The notes beneath the pieces are model-generated. The model saw only the letters and a program-made list of their open reading frames with translations, made no database searches and had not been told where the DNA came from. Position numbers and translations under genes: made by a program. DNA of 64,000 nt from Rhynchopus sp. YZ270_cl-10 (taxonomy: Eukaryota; Euglenozoa; Diplonemea; Diplonemida; Diplonemidae), in NCBI GenBank assembly GCA_964035575.1, contig OZ037833.1, positions 992,001-1,056,000 of the forward strand. Reading direction: 5' to 3'. This document shows positions 12,606-23,746 of this stretch, piece after piece (positions within the stretch are counted from its first letter, which is position 1; every line of letters begins with the position of its first letter).

Positions 12606-13383
12606 TTTAGGGTACGGGGTAAAAATCTAGCTTTTTACAGCACAGAGTCACACATCGAATCCTTTTTTGCGGAGCAAAAAAGGAAAAATGGCGCCGCAGG
12701 CAAAAAAAATTGAGGTACAGCCTGGATGGTGCGGTCAGCAACCCAGTTCCCCATGGTACTCCAGTGGTTCAACCATGGGATTTTTTTTTTTTTTTTTTTT
12801 CTTTTTTTCAGACTTCTGTTGCGCCGCAACAGAACTTTATACGGTAGCGGAGCCCCTGAAATTGTTTGGAGTAGTGTAGTTTGCCTCGGTTGTGTTGCCA
12901 CAGTTTGTGCAAATCTCCACTTTTGGTAAGAGGACCTAAGCCTCGTAAACTTCCATAAAAAAAAAAAAAAATTAAAAAAAAAAAAAATCAGAAATAAAAT
13001 AAGAAAACTTGTCTAGGAGGGTCTCGCAGGAGACGCGCAATCATTTTCAAGTTCAAATAAATGGGGCCGTTAATTTGTTTTTCAAAGGATTTTCAGGGTA
13101 TTAGCTTGGTACTCAGAATTAGGTTCAAAAACCTAATTCTGAAATTTTTCGGGAAAAAAAAAAAAAAAAAAAAAAAGGCTCTCAGAAGGGGTTCAGGCAC
13201 TTTGGACTCATCAAAAACTACTGAGTGAGGTTACCACGTCGAGGCGAGAGCTTAAACTCCCCAAAAAACTCAAAATCAGGGAATCATAATTTTGCACCCC
13301 ATCCCACATAAATTCCCCCCAGAACATTGCATACATTTATTAACACTATGAAACGCAAGGCCCCGACCAACACCCTACCCACA

Positions 13384-13690
13384 CCCCCGTCACAGCCAGA
13401 ACGCGACTCAATTGGTCAAACACCGAAGGAAAAGGAAGCATGCATCATGGCGAAATTATAAAAGTAGCGTACCGTGCGCCTGCGGCGCAAGATTGCAACC
13501 CACCCTTCCCTGACATAGTTTGGCTGTAAAAATGTGCGATTATGAGCGCAATTTTTTGAAATGTTGCGTACCGTGGCTTCGCTAGGAACCTTTGGGTGCC
13601 ATGACCGCCCTTTCTTTGTTATAAATGTACTGGCTACATACAATTCGTGTACCACGTGTGCCTGGTGCACGAATTGCTATCAATTGGGTT
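13384..13690 (+). repeat. ~340-bp dispersed repeat, copy 2
   Basis: Same order of landmarks as the copy at 6867, with a small extra insertion in the CGTACCGTGGCTTCGC part. It is followed 230 bp later by the second copy of the 133-bp MITE. The first copies of both elements are likewise close together (6867 and 7681). Confidence 0.85.
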
Positions 13691-13920
13691 TACAGCCAAG
13701 GGGGTTCAAGGCACACCACAACTGGCCCCAGCCGAAAAAACAACTTTTATTTTGGGTGGGTGGGCGGGAAAAAATGAATCCTCAGTTCAGGAAAAAATTC
13801 CTATATAAAACCCTGTCTATAACCCCACCAAAAAAAAAAATTTTTCAAAAAACCTAATTCTGGAAAAAATCCAAAATCCAAGCTTATACCCTGAGGATTT
13901 TTCAAAAAAAAAAAAAAAAG

Positions 13921-14053
13921 TGTCACTTTCCGTTCGCTCACCCCCCTTTCTTGTAGTTGTTTTGATGCGTTGACGCTTCCACACACTATCTCACACCGTG
14001 TAAGGTGCTAATGTGCGGAGCACGGTTGGGGTGAGTAAACGACGTTTTGACAC
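13921..14053. mobile_element. 133-bp MITE, copy 2
   Basis: Nearly identical to 7681-7813, differing by a few bases near the right end (CGACGTTTTGACAC against CGACGGTTGACAC). It follows a 16-base poly(A). Confidence 0.8.
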
Positions 14054-15579
14054 TTTCCGCTCACAAAGTAGTGTGCGAAGAATAATAAACGAAAAAAAAA
14101 AAAAAAGGGATTGAACATAAGCCCTTCTCTGCGCTTAGGTACCATTGGGGAAAAAAAACACAAAAATATACGCGTTACTGGAGGGCAAACACAATAGCCC
14201 CGAATTATTTTTTGTCACATTTTTTTTTGGTCCGATTTGCGTTTCACTTTGGCATTCGGCAAAAAGGGGGAGTGGGTATTGTTGCACGAATGTGTGGGAA
14301 TGACAGAGGTGTACGGGGAAGGGGTTTTCAGAATGGGGTTTTGTAATGTGTCGTGTGAGGCTAAACGAAACACCACACGCACTATCCAAAGAAAGTATTT
14401 ATTCGGCAGGAATCAAGAAGAAAAAAAATGGGGGGAGAAAAGAGAAAAAAAGGCGAGATTTGAAGATTTAAGGTTAAAAAGAGATAAAGAGCTGAGGGAG
14501 CCGGTAAGGGTGATTTACCCTGTGGGGAAAAATCCTACACCGCACCCCCTCAAGCAAGACACAGCAACAATACAAAACAAGGTATCGCACGGGGGGAGAG
14601 GGGAGGAGTGGAAGGGAAGTGGAAATGGGGTATTCAAAAGGGGAAGCGGGGGAAAGAAGAAGAAAAAAAAAACAAAAAAAAAAAAAAAAACAAAAAAAAA
14701 GAGAGAAAAGAAAAAGTTGGTAAGATGATACAAGGTTTCTCTGTGTTGAGTCACCCTGAACAAAAGGGGGATGGGAAATAATATGTGAGGATCGTGCCTG
14801 GATTCGCTTCTGTTAAGTGCACGTTCATCTTTCAGAAGAAGAAGAAAAAAAGATACAGTGCGTGACTCTGTCATGAGGTGCTGGGATGAATGCTGTCGTC
14901 CCTTTGTGATAAATCTGAATAAATCTGAAAAACGGTCAGCGGTTTGTGGGTTTGCGTGCAGCCGTCAGCCCTCCCCCTCCACCGTTTTCGATTTTTTTTT
15001 TTTTTTTTTTTTTGATAAATTGTTCGGAGTAGTGCAGTTGCCTCGGTTTGTGTTGCCACATTTTGTGCAAATCTCCACTTTCTTTCTCTCTTTCCTTTGA
15101 CCCACCTCCAACTGACCCACTGTACGATGTCAGCCCGGATACAAAAGGACAAATAAATACCCGAAAAGGGCTTAGAACGGCAAAAAAAAAAAAAGAGAGA
15201 AAACCAATCACTGTCCAACTAAACGATTGCCAGAGAGGGGGAGAAGAACTGAAGGAAGTGTATCTACCAGAGGGGTATCCTACATGGGATTTACCGCAAC
15301 CTATCCCTGAGACATTTTTTTGTTATAGACAACATAAAGTCGCCAGTTTTTTTAATGAGAGTTGCTATTTTTTTTTGCGGGAAAGGGGAGTAAAAAAAAT
15401 TTTTTTCACCGATTTGAGCATAGCAAGCACGCCCTCTTTAACTACAACCTTCTCCCCCTCAATGGAAGCCTGCTATCCTCTTTGTACGTTTTTGGGGGAA
15501 ATAGGATGGAGCACCCCATCCCACACGAAGGTGAGGGAATGCAGCCACCCCGATGGAAGCTTATTATCCTCTTTTTTTT

Positions 15580-15620
<41 letters not shown>

Positions 15621-15932
15621 GCGCTGGCACATTTTTTTTCAACAATCTCGAGCACCAAGTAGTCATTTAGGATTTGCTCTGACGTGGTGTGTATTAATTT
15701 TTTTTTGATAAATTGTTTGGAGTAGTGTAGTTTTCCTCGGTAGTGTTGCCACAGTTTTTTGTGCAAATATCCACTGTAACGTAACTGTTATGTGTCGACA
15801 ATCACCTTCACTCCATGACCCTTGAGGAGGTTGAGGAGAGGCGCGGTCATCATGAGCGCAGCCTTCCTCCACCTTCACTCCATGACCCTATGATTAGCTT
15901 TGACACTCAAGACAGATTATGAACTATTTTAT

Positions 15933-16777
15933 CACGTATGGCAAATGATAATATATTATGCGCTATTATGAGATCTCATAATACATGTGATATTATGCGC
16001 TATTATGCGCTATTATGTGCTATTATGTGCTATTATGCGCTATTATGCGCCAATTATGCGGCGTTATGCGCTCATTATGTGCCGTACCCCCCACCCCCCC
16101 ACCCAAAAAAAGTCGCTCAGAAGTGGTCAAAAGTGCCCAAAACCGGGCGGAATTCGATTTTTGGGGTACAAATGGGCCTATGGTGTGGTTTTTATTGACT
16201 TCAGGGGGGTTTCTTTGATTTATTACCTACTTCACGTTTTTTGACGGCTTAAGATACCTTGGGTGGGAAAACCTTTGGTACCAGGTGCTTGACACTTTTT
16301 GAAACATGGTTCTAAGTTCCACCAAGTCCCTCTAAACACCCCGAAACCGCCTGGGTACCCCTCGGGATAGGTTCTGGGGTGAAAATATGTGGCTTTGGGG
16401 GCTTTTCTGGCCCCTGGCTCACACTGAGGCGTGATGGATGTGTGAGTTGCTCTATCTACGGGGGGTGGGCAGGTACAAGTTGTATGTACATTTTTGAAAA
16501 AAGCAGATACGGGGCTTCTTGAGGCTCAAAACTGCTCAAAACCGGGCGCAGATGGATTTTTGGACATCTGAGGGTGGTATTTTCTGGTTTGGGGCATTGG
16601 GGTAGGGCACATAATGAGCACATAATGAGCACATAATAGCGCATAATCATTATGCGCTATTATGTGCTATTATGCGCTATTATGCATTATGCGATTATTA
16701 TGAGCGCGCATAATAGCGCATAATGATCTCATAATTTATTATGAGATCTCATAATAAATTATCATTTGCCATACGTG
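15933..16777. mobile_element. 845-bp non-autonomous DNA transposon, 20-bp TIRs, TTTTAT target duplication
   Basis: Perfect 20-bp terminal inverted repeats CACGTATGGCAAATGATAAT, flanked by the direct repeat TTTTAT at 15927-15932 and 16778-16783. Subterminal zones on both sides hold many degenerate copies of ATTATGCGCT / ATTATGTGCT in inverted orientation, including the palindrome ATTATGAGATCTCATAAT near each end. The middle has two related CAAAACCGGGCG segments and no long frame. Terminal and subterminal repeats of this sort are typical of transposase-binding arrays; the superfamily is not identifiable by eye. Confidence 0.9.
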
Positions 16778-18347
16778 TTTTATATATTTTTTTTCGCAGC
16801 AAAAATACTCTAGAAATGGCAGTTGTTGATGAAGGCCGCAAACACACATCTACGACCCACCCACGATACCAGCCCCCCCACTCTGATAGAAGCAAAAATT
16901 AATCTGTAAGTGTTGACAAAAGAAAGAGGGGGAAAAAAAAAACGCTGTAAAGAAGAACCAAGCCTCGTGATAAGACTGTGATTTTTCTTCTTCTCTTCTT
17001 TCCTTCCTCTCATGACGTTGGTCCGCTAAAAACCCCGGAAAATCCAAAATTTGGCGAAAATAAAAGTTTACTTGAAATACAAATCCCTCTCGTGAAACAG
17101 TGTACCTTTGGTACAATGACCGGCTGTACCGGGGGGTGGACACCCAACCCATAAGATAAAGCCAACTTAATTTCGTTGGTCTGATTTAAAAAAAAAAAAC
17201 TGAACAGGCTTGAAAAATAGTGAATCCTCGGGGTCACGAAAAGTCAATACACAACCCTCACGAATACAACGAAAAAAAAAAAAAACTTTCGGTGAGGATG
17301 GCATCAGCCGCACTGTGCAGTGTCTGTAACAAATGGAAAACTTTGAAAAGGATGAATCTATGCTTCTCGTACACACACACACATCTTCATCTCAATACGT
17401 TGAAGCACACAATACACAGGGTAGTCATAATTGGGTGATCAGAAGTGATTTGAAAAAGAAAAAAATAATAAAAAGCACTAAATTCGACAAACTCGAGATT
17501 ACTTTTTTTTGGGAGGGGAAGAAGGAGGGAAACCCTCTAAAGAAAAAAAAGAAAAAAAAAACTCCGATTTGAAAAGTTCAAGACCCTCGGGAACAACCTG
17601 AGCTCCCATTTTTTTCTTCAATCAAGCTATTTTTTCCCGTGTATAAACCCAAAATAAAAAAAAAAGGAAAAAAAAAAATAGCTCATTCGACGTCACCAAA
17701 AATTTTGTGCGTAAAGTGTGTAATGAATATTCTGTGTTGATATTTTTATTACTACAAATACGCCTCTCACTGACTACCTGGACTAAGAGGAAACCTCTTT
17801 AAAAAAAGCACTGTCTTCACTAAGTAAATACAAAAAACAAAACCACTTTGCCAATCGCGCCACCAAAGAAAAACCTCAGGTCGTAGGGGTGCATTGAAGA
17901 AAAGACACGGTTTTTGGAGGGGATGGATGTGGTCGGGGGGTATATGAGTGATTGGAAAAAACGGAGAGGCGTACCCGAAAGCTGCGGTTACTTGAAGTCC
18001 TCGCACCTGGTAAAGGGGGGAAGGGGGTTTTTTTTTCTTCTTGTATTGGGTGGCGGTGGGGATGGTCAGCGGGAGAGACCCGTGTGCGGACATGTATGAA
18101 TTCACCTCAAACAGTGCACACTCGATTTTTTCGGATTTTTTTTCATTTTAACAAAGACGGGGGGTTTCAAAAAAAGGGGAAGGGTGGGGGGGAAGATGGG
18201 GACTCTGCAAGCATAAGAGAGGGGGAGAGAATGGGTGAGACTTCTTCCGCACATTATTTTCATATGAAGCCACAACACGGAAAACACACACACGCACAGA
18301 AAAAACAACCTCTTTTATTTTTTTTTCACATTTTCTCTTCAACGCGA

Positions 18348-19980
18348 TCAGATGTATCCTGGTGGCGGGGTTTGGCTGTAAATTGCCTGAGGCTGTGGGA
18401 GCTGCTGCTGCTGCTGCTGCTGCTGGACCTGGGGTTGAGGTTGTTGTTGTTGTTGTTGTTGCTGCTGTACCACCTGCTGCTGGAAGCCTTGCGCGAAGTT
18501 AGGATAGTACTGTGGGCTGGGTGGCTGCTGCTGGAAACCTTGCTGCTGGGTCCCCTGGGGTTGTGGTTGTTGTTGTGGTTGCTGTTGTGGCTGCGACTGT
18601 GGCTGTGCCTGCGTCTGCACCTGGAAGCCTTGTGGGTACGCGTACGTTGGCTGCGCCCAGCTCTGCTCCGGCTGAGACACCGGGGAGGACGGGGAGCCAG
18701 ACGCACCTGCCGCAGGCGGATGCGGTGCGTACACCACTGGGCTGGGCTGCAGCGCTGTCGGCGTTGTTACCTCGCCTACAGCCGGCTTCTGTGTCGGCTG
18801 CGTCGGCGCAAGAGGCTGCGGGAGAACCCTCATCTGCTGGATCTGTTGCATCTGCTGCAACTGCGGCTGGAACTGCTGCGGCACCTGTTGCACCTGCTGT
18901 ACTTGCTGCATCTGCTGTGCAGGCATTTGTGGACGTGTGTGCACAGGCTGCGGGGTGAACTGCGGTGCAAACTGATGACTGGGAAGTGCCTGCGGCTGGA
19001 ACTCCGCCTGGGGTGCCATCTGCGTCGGGGAGGTGATGTGCATCTGCCCTGCCTGGCCAGCCTGACCCGCCTGGACCGGCTGCTGCGGCTGCACCTGGTG
19101 CAGTGGCTGGAGTTGGAGTGGCTGGGGTTGCGCCTGCGCCTGCTGCAGCGTAGGCTTAGGAAGGGCTGCAAGCTGCGCAGCATCAGCGCCTGGAGGAGGA
19201 AGCAGCACCTGGGCATTCTCCGCACGCATCTTGCCTTTGTCCGAATCCATGATCGTGTCGAATTCAACCTGTCACAAAGATATTTTTTTTGTACCAACAA
19301 ATCAGGCACGTGAGACACTACAAATGCATCCTCAACACAGGGCTAAGGATACGCACGGTACACCTCATCCCCAGAGTAGAGATATTTTCGAAGGCGGATA
19401 ACAAAAAGATCGATATCTTGCACAAAAAAATAGAAACATCTTCAGGGATATGATGGTAACTAATGGTGTCGGGTGAATGCGAAAAAAAGAGGTAAAGTTG
19501 ACAGTGTGAACGTCTCTGGGACGCAGGCACTGAGGAGAAATGAAAAAAAAAAGGTAGCCGTTTCTATTTTCCCATTTGCTAGAAACTCGGTATTCATATT
19601 CATTTGCCCCTAAAGCATACCGTTTCGCCCCCCTGCGGACGGCAGCCTGCTACTACCTTGTGGTGGAGGAAAAGCTGCTCATCTGTCCCCTCCACGGAGA
19701 TAAAGCCGTATCCCTTCTTATCAAACCACTTTGTGAGCAAGCCCTGTCGGCGGGGCAGTCCTGACGGTGCTGGGGTCTGTGCCTGCGTCTGGAGCACTGC
19801 CTGCGCTTGAACCGGCACCTGGGGTGCCACTGTTTGTGCCTGAAGCTGGGTCTGACCCTGTTGGACCTGGGATGGGTTTGTCTGGGCCTGAGCCACAAGT
19901 GTGTGAGGCTGCATCGTTAAAGTATAGTACCCCCTTTGTGGTCTGTTATGATAGGTAGGGTTAGGGTGTTGATGATTCAT
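18348..19980 (-). CDS. Cold-shock-domain protein with Gln/Pro-rich tail (2 exons)
   Basis: Predicted single-stranded nucleic-acid-binding protein of about 426 residues. Exon 1 is 19621-19980 and exon 2 is 18348-19268; the intron starts GTATGC and ends GTGACAG, phase 0. After a Gln-rich N-terminus (residues 1-75) the cold-shock domain shows KWFDKKGYGFI (RNP1) and LFLHH (RNP2-like). The intron falls inside the domain, and exon 2 completes it with VEFD ... GKMRAENAQV, the normal C-terminal strand, which strongly supports the join. The remaining ~280 residues are Gln/Pro-rich with polyQ runs and end PPPGYI. The start was chosen at 19980 because the CAG of a MITE-derived CCACACCAG lies 13 bases upstream as a possible trans-splice acceptor. 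Likely an RNA-binding regulator; targets unknown. Confidence 0.85.
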
Positions 19981-19993
19981 AAAAGAAGAGACT

Positions 19994-20049
19994 GGTGTGG
20001 CTGACGACCCCAAAATAGCAGAAAAACAGCACCCCCTTTCAGCCACACC
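19994..20049. mobile_element. 56-bp MITE (GGTGTGGCTG ends)
   Basis: Ends GGTGTGGCTG and CAGCCACACC are perfect inverses. A 57-bp copy in opposite orientation is at 63485-63541, and a more divergent one at 42082-42150. It lies immediately upstream of the cold-shock gene start, and its terminal CCACACC plus the next AG could serve as splice acceptor. Confidence 0.75.
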
Positions 20050-20121
20050 AAGAGATGTTCGCACCCGGTTAGAGCCAGGACAGTGTTCCAAACACACCGT
20101 CAGCAAGCTGACTGGGCGAAC

Positions 20122-20432
20122 CGTAGGTACTGGCCATAAGGCTCAAACCCTCGGAACAACAAGGCTCCTCGAAGTGTTACGCCCGCCAGTCCATTCGGAC
20201 TCGTATAGACCCGGTTGGAGACACGGAGTCTGGATGTGAACTTGGAAGGTGGCCGTTCGCCGAAGCTAGACTTGGCCCGATAAACTCATGTGCCCTGAAA
20301 TATTTCACGTATGTCTCTAGACTGGGTTCTGGCTTAGAGGCGTTCAGCCATAATCCATCCAGTGGTAGCATCACGGCACTGTCCGATCGGACAACCGTTG
20401 AGATACCAGGGACTAGAAAATGGGAGGGTTCC
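20122..20432 (-). rRNA. LSU (28S-type) rRNA 3'-terminal fragment (domain VI)
   Basis: Read on the minus strand it carries, in order, GTCCGATCGGACAGTGCCGT, GATGCTACCACTGGATGGAT, TATGGCTGAACGCCTCTAAG and CCAGAACCC, and ends with GAGGAGCCTTGTTGTTCCGA ... GAGCCTTATGGCC. This is the conserved region of cytosolic large-subunit rRNA from just after the sarcin-ricin loop to the 3' end. The 5' edge falls within or next to the sarcin-ricin sequence (AGGAACC follows unrelated DNA). The rest of the rRNA is absent here. It could be a pseudogene or a genuine separate rRNA piece; Euglena is known to have a naturally fragmented LSU. Confidence 0.85.
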
Positions 20433-21301
20433 TGTAGTGAGAGAGCCCCCATAGGATGTGTTTCTCCCTCACGTTGTTGCGTTTTTGTGTATCAGCGTTT
20501 CGCTAATATGAAAGCGGTCAGAGGCAAAATAAAGGGGGGGTGGAAAAAGAAATGTTGCTGTGACCACAATACCTTCAGAACAAAAGAACGTTTGATTCAA
20601 TACCACTGTGTTTGTCCCATCCCCCCACCTGCCCCCCCCCCCCCCTCTCTGCTGCGACAGTTAGTGTTTTGGGCTAGCTACACCGACTGCTCAGTAAGAG
20701 ATTTCCCCTGACCCTACTCCCAGGCAATTTGGCATTTTTTAAATTGCAAAAAAAAAAAAGAAAAAAAGAGAAGTTGAAAGTGCAAAACAAAAAGAGAGAA
20801 AAAAAAACTTGAAAGATGCATATCAAGAAGGTCTCACAAAAGAAACCCCATACATACTGGAAAAACCCCCCTAATGCACTGAGCAGAGAATAATAGAAGC
20901 CGTCTCTGACATAATAATATCGGTTTGTTTTGTGCGTACAGTGTGTAATGAATACACATTTTCTGAGATATTCCGTGTTGCTATTTTTATGACTACAATA
21001 CGTCCCCACCTGACTACCTGGCCTAAGAGGAAACCTCTTGGCCAAAAAAAAAGTGGACACACACACACACATTGGGGCCATATACTGCGCAAGAATTACC
21101 CCATATATTGGTTATCAGACATAGGGAGTAAACAAAGGGAAGTTGAAAGTGCACAACGCCTCACCGTTCATCGGAGCGCAGACACCGCCAAACAAAAGCT
21201 AGCCGGCACGCACTGTCGGTTATATTTTTTTCTTCAAGAATTTCAATTTTTTGGGTATTTCAAAAGAGAAGCTGAAAGTGCAAACAAAAAAAAATAAAAA
21301 A
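20433..21301. other. Intergenic spacer with short repeats
   Basis: Between the LSU fragment and the VLRF1 gene. It holds a C-run (about 20624-20645), two partial and one fuller copy of the GAAGTTGAAAGTGC repeat, and a CGTCCCCACCTGACTACCTG segment (about 21001) that recurs at 17761. No gene seen. Confidence 0.5.
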
Positions 21302-23393
21302 TTAGACACTTCCTTGGCCGAACCTACAACTGAACAGGCTTTCATAGACTCGCTTCATTTCCAAGAAGGACGGTTTGTGCGTCGTGAAGGGGGGTGCGAA
21401 CACACGCGGATCCTTGCGCACAAGGAGGTATGGCTGCAACGTGCACGACGACGGCAGCCCTTGCTGGTAGAACGGTGTTCTGTTCACCGGCGACGGCGCA
21501 TGCAGCACAATCGCCTTCGCGTGATGCAACGGGACCCTCCACGTGGCAAGCAGTATTGCCAAGGCTTCTTTGTACTTTATCTCTTGCGCCTTCCGGATCT
21601 GCGACCCTACAGAGATATGCCTCCCTTCCTGAGACGACTGTCTGCCACCCTGCTTCTTTCTAGTAATATACCGCGAGAACGTTGTGTGCACTACACAATC
21701 CCCATCCATGAAGATGCCTCCTGCAAAGGCCCCGCCAACAGACATCATGACGACAACACATCCTTTCATCATGTCTGCAACAAAGCCGAGCGACGCGGTG
21801 ACAGGGAGGACACGACGTGCCGCGTCTTCATCTTCATCGTCTTCGAGGTAGGGGTTTACCCAGTGTTCGCCGAATTCTTCCTCGTCACCTTCAGGGTCAC
21901 TACCTGCCTTGAGGAGGTCGTCTTCATCATCACTCTCTAGGGTGGGTTGGGTTGTGTCTGTGGTCGTAGTAGTGGTGGCCGTCCGCCCCGTCTTTAGCAA
22001 AAACCGTTTCTTCGCCTTCCTATCAGTAAGCAACTCCTCCGCCAACACAAAATCCGCAGACGACCCAAAGTCGCCCGCACCATCACGCAGCGTCAACAGA
22101 CACCGATAGATGTGAATCGTCACAAAGTTCGCCCCGTTCTTGAGTTCTGCGCTGGGGGTGTTCGCTAGGGGTGTCACATCAAAGGGCTGTCGAAGGGAGA
22201 GTGTTAGGAGGGGTATAGTAAGGGTCTTTTTATTTTTGAAAATGGAATAGTATAGTAAGCTCCGCTGAAGTTTTGTTGAAGCGGGACACTGAAGGCGCAA
22301 ACCGGAACAGAATCACTCAGGAAGAACAAAAATATACCCTCTCTCTCTCTCTCACATCTTCACAAAAACAAACCCAAAAAACCACTCATACCAAATCCAA
22401 CACCTCCCTTGGGATCTGCGCTAGCCCGGCTTCCTGCAGTCTCTTCACTGGGTGTGCTGGATCCTCTTTTGCCCCTCCTACCCTAGGCCTTCTTTGCGAA
22501 GGCGACGCACTCGGCGCTGACGGCGGAGTACTGCACCCGGGGGTGCTCAGCTGCTGCTCGGGACGTCTGCTGGCTGCACTACGGGGCGAACGCGGTGGCG
22601 ACTTCGGCGCCTTCCCTTTCCCCTGCTCCCCTTTCGCATCACGCAACACAGCCCTGCTGGCCACCACCACAAACCCTGCCTCCTCCTCTTCCACTACCAA
22701 GTCTCTGGCACGGTGCTCCTTTCTCACAAGACGGTCGACAGCCTCTTCGAACGCCTCCTGCATCGCTTCCGACTCACGAAGCTTCCTCTTCGTCGCAGCG
22801 TCGCGAAGGTCTGACTGCTTCTTCCGCTTTTTCTCTTTGCTGCGCTCTCTATTCGCAGCGCGTTTCGCAATAGCAGTTTCTTCTGTTTTTGCTTCTTCCA
22901 TCAAGCCCACCCATGACACACTCTCCCCCAAATATTCTTCACATCTCACAAATCCTTCCCCCTCGAGAGACCAAATGAGACCACGCAAAACAGCTTCTTC
23001 AGCCATATTTGCCTCCAGTATAGTCTGAATTGCTGCGACCTTTTCAGTGCATTCATCGCGCTTAGCAATATATTCGGTAAAAGGTGATATAGCGTTCCGC
23101 AGCTCGATGATAGCTTCCTCCGTTTTTTTCGAAAGCGCTTCAATTTTTGCTACCATCCCAGGCCCATACAAACGGTCCTCTGCTGGGAGTGCGGCCTTTT
23201 GTTTGAACCGTAGAATCTTTTCAGAAAGGGTTCCTTTTTCGATGTGAAGGCATACAGCGAGAAGTTCGGCGTGCATTGAAAGCACCCAGTCTGTGTCGTA
23301 CGAAGACACCCGAGCTGGAGTTTCGACCACCACCTCTGCGCATCGTACTAGCGCTGCCTCGACCTCCTTTACCGCACGGCCAAATTCGGTCAT
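21302..23393 (-). CDS. Vms1/ANKZF1-type VLRF1 protein with coiled-coil N-terminus (2 exons)
   Basis: Two exons, 22392-23393 and 21302-22186, joined in phase 0 over a 205-bp intron (GTATGA donor, CCTTCGACAG acceptor), giving about 628 residues. Residues 1-240 are Lys/Glu-rich and helical with a basic segment, followed by a Pro/Ser-rich linker. The C-terminal part matches the eRF1-like VLRF1 domain of Vms1/ANKZF1, the peptidyl-tRNA hydrolase/endonuclease that releases nascent chains from stalled 60S ribosomes: VYR-like IYRCLL, GGAFAGGIF, HTTFSRYITRKKQGGRQ with the release-factor-like Gln, LLATW, DPRVFAPPFTTHKPSF. An acidic, Thr-rich insert sits between IYRCLL and the core. The classical N-terminal zinc finger and the ankyrin repeats are not visible. 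The start at 23393 follows a TTCTTACTGCAATCCTGTTAG acceptor. Confidence 0.82.
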
Positions 23394-23534
23394 TTTACGA
23401 TAAATCAATACCGAACCTAACAGGATTGCAGTAAGAACAGAAGTTGTGACAGGGGTAGTGTACGTTGTGTGCGTGAGGGTCGACAACAGAGGTGCCTCAA
23501 ACGTCTGCCAACCAGAATACGCCACTTCTCAAAA

Positions 23535-23650
23535 AAGTGGATAAAATAGTAACTCTGATAGGTAAGTAAAAGGGAAAAAAGGTTTTTTCGTTGATTGCAC
23601 AATTACCCTGTTGGAGGGGTGATTGGCGACCGTATCTGAGGAACTATTTC
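23535..23650 (-). repeat. ~110-bp repeat upstream of gene starts
   Basis: Read on the minus strand: GAAATAGTTCCTCAGATACG, CAATCACCCCTCC, AACGAAAAAACCTTTTTTCC, CTATCAGAGTTACTATTTT. A close copy is at 41915-42030, directly upstream of another coding exon, and a degraded third at about 63437-63610 is interrupted by the 57-bp MITE. The TATCAG inside it could act as a splice acceptor. Confidence 0.65.
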
Positions 23651-23746
23651 TCCTTTAAGCTAAAGGGGGAGTGGACCTATTATACCGGTGGACCTATTAT
23701 ACCGGTATAATAGGTCCACGTTTTTTGGAGCTAAATTTATTTTTTA

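Larger units (their letters stand above)
1..18347. other. Gene-free, repeat-rich A/T-homopolymer region
   Basis: I see no convincing protein gene here. The stretch is made of poly(A)/poly(T) runs of 8-25 bases separating short interspersed repeats, which are listed separately. Open frames exist on both strands but are low-complexity (Lys/Phe-rich products of homopolymers). Parts between listed repeats in which I see nothing more: 165-510, 700-1360, 1550-2750, 2930-3880, 5400-6860, 7820-8520, 8960-12050, 14060-15010 and 16790-18340. GC-rich short hairpins of the CGCCTGCGGCGC type punctuate it. Confidence 0.6.

Noticed and set aside
17952-19313. 453-codon plus-strand Leu/Arg-rich frame
   Set aside because: Mirror of the Gln-rich exon of the cold-shock gene.
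23394-23525. N-terminal membrane segment upstream of the VLRF1 gene start (TSVLTAILLGSVLIYRK)
   Set aside because: The frame there lacks an ATG and lies upstream of a good splice acceptor, so it is probably not translated.
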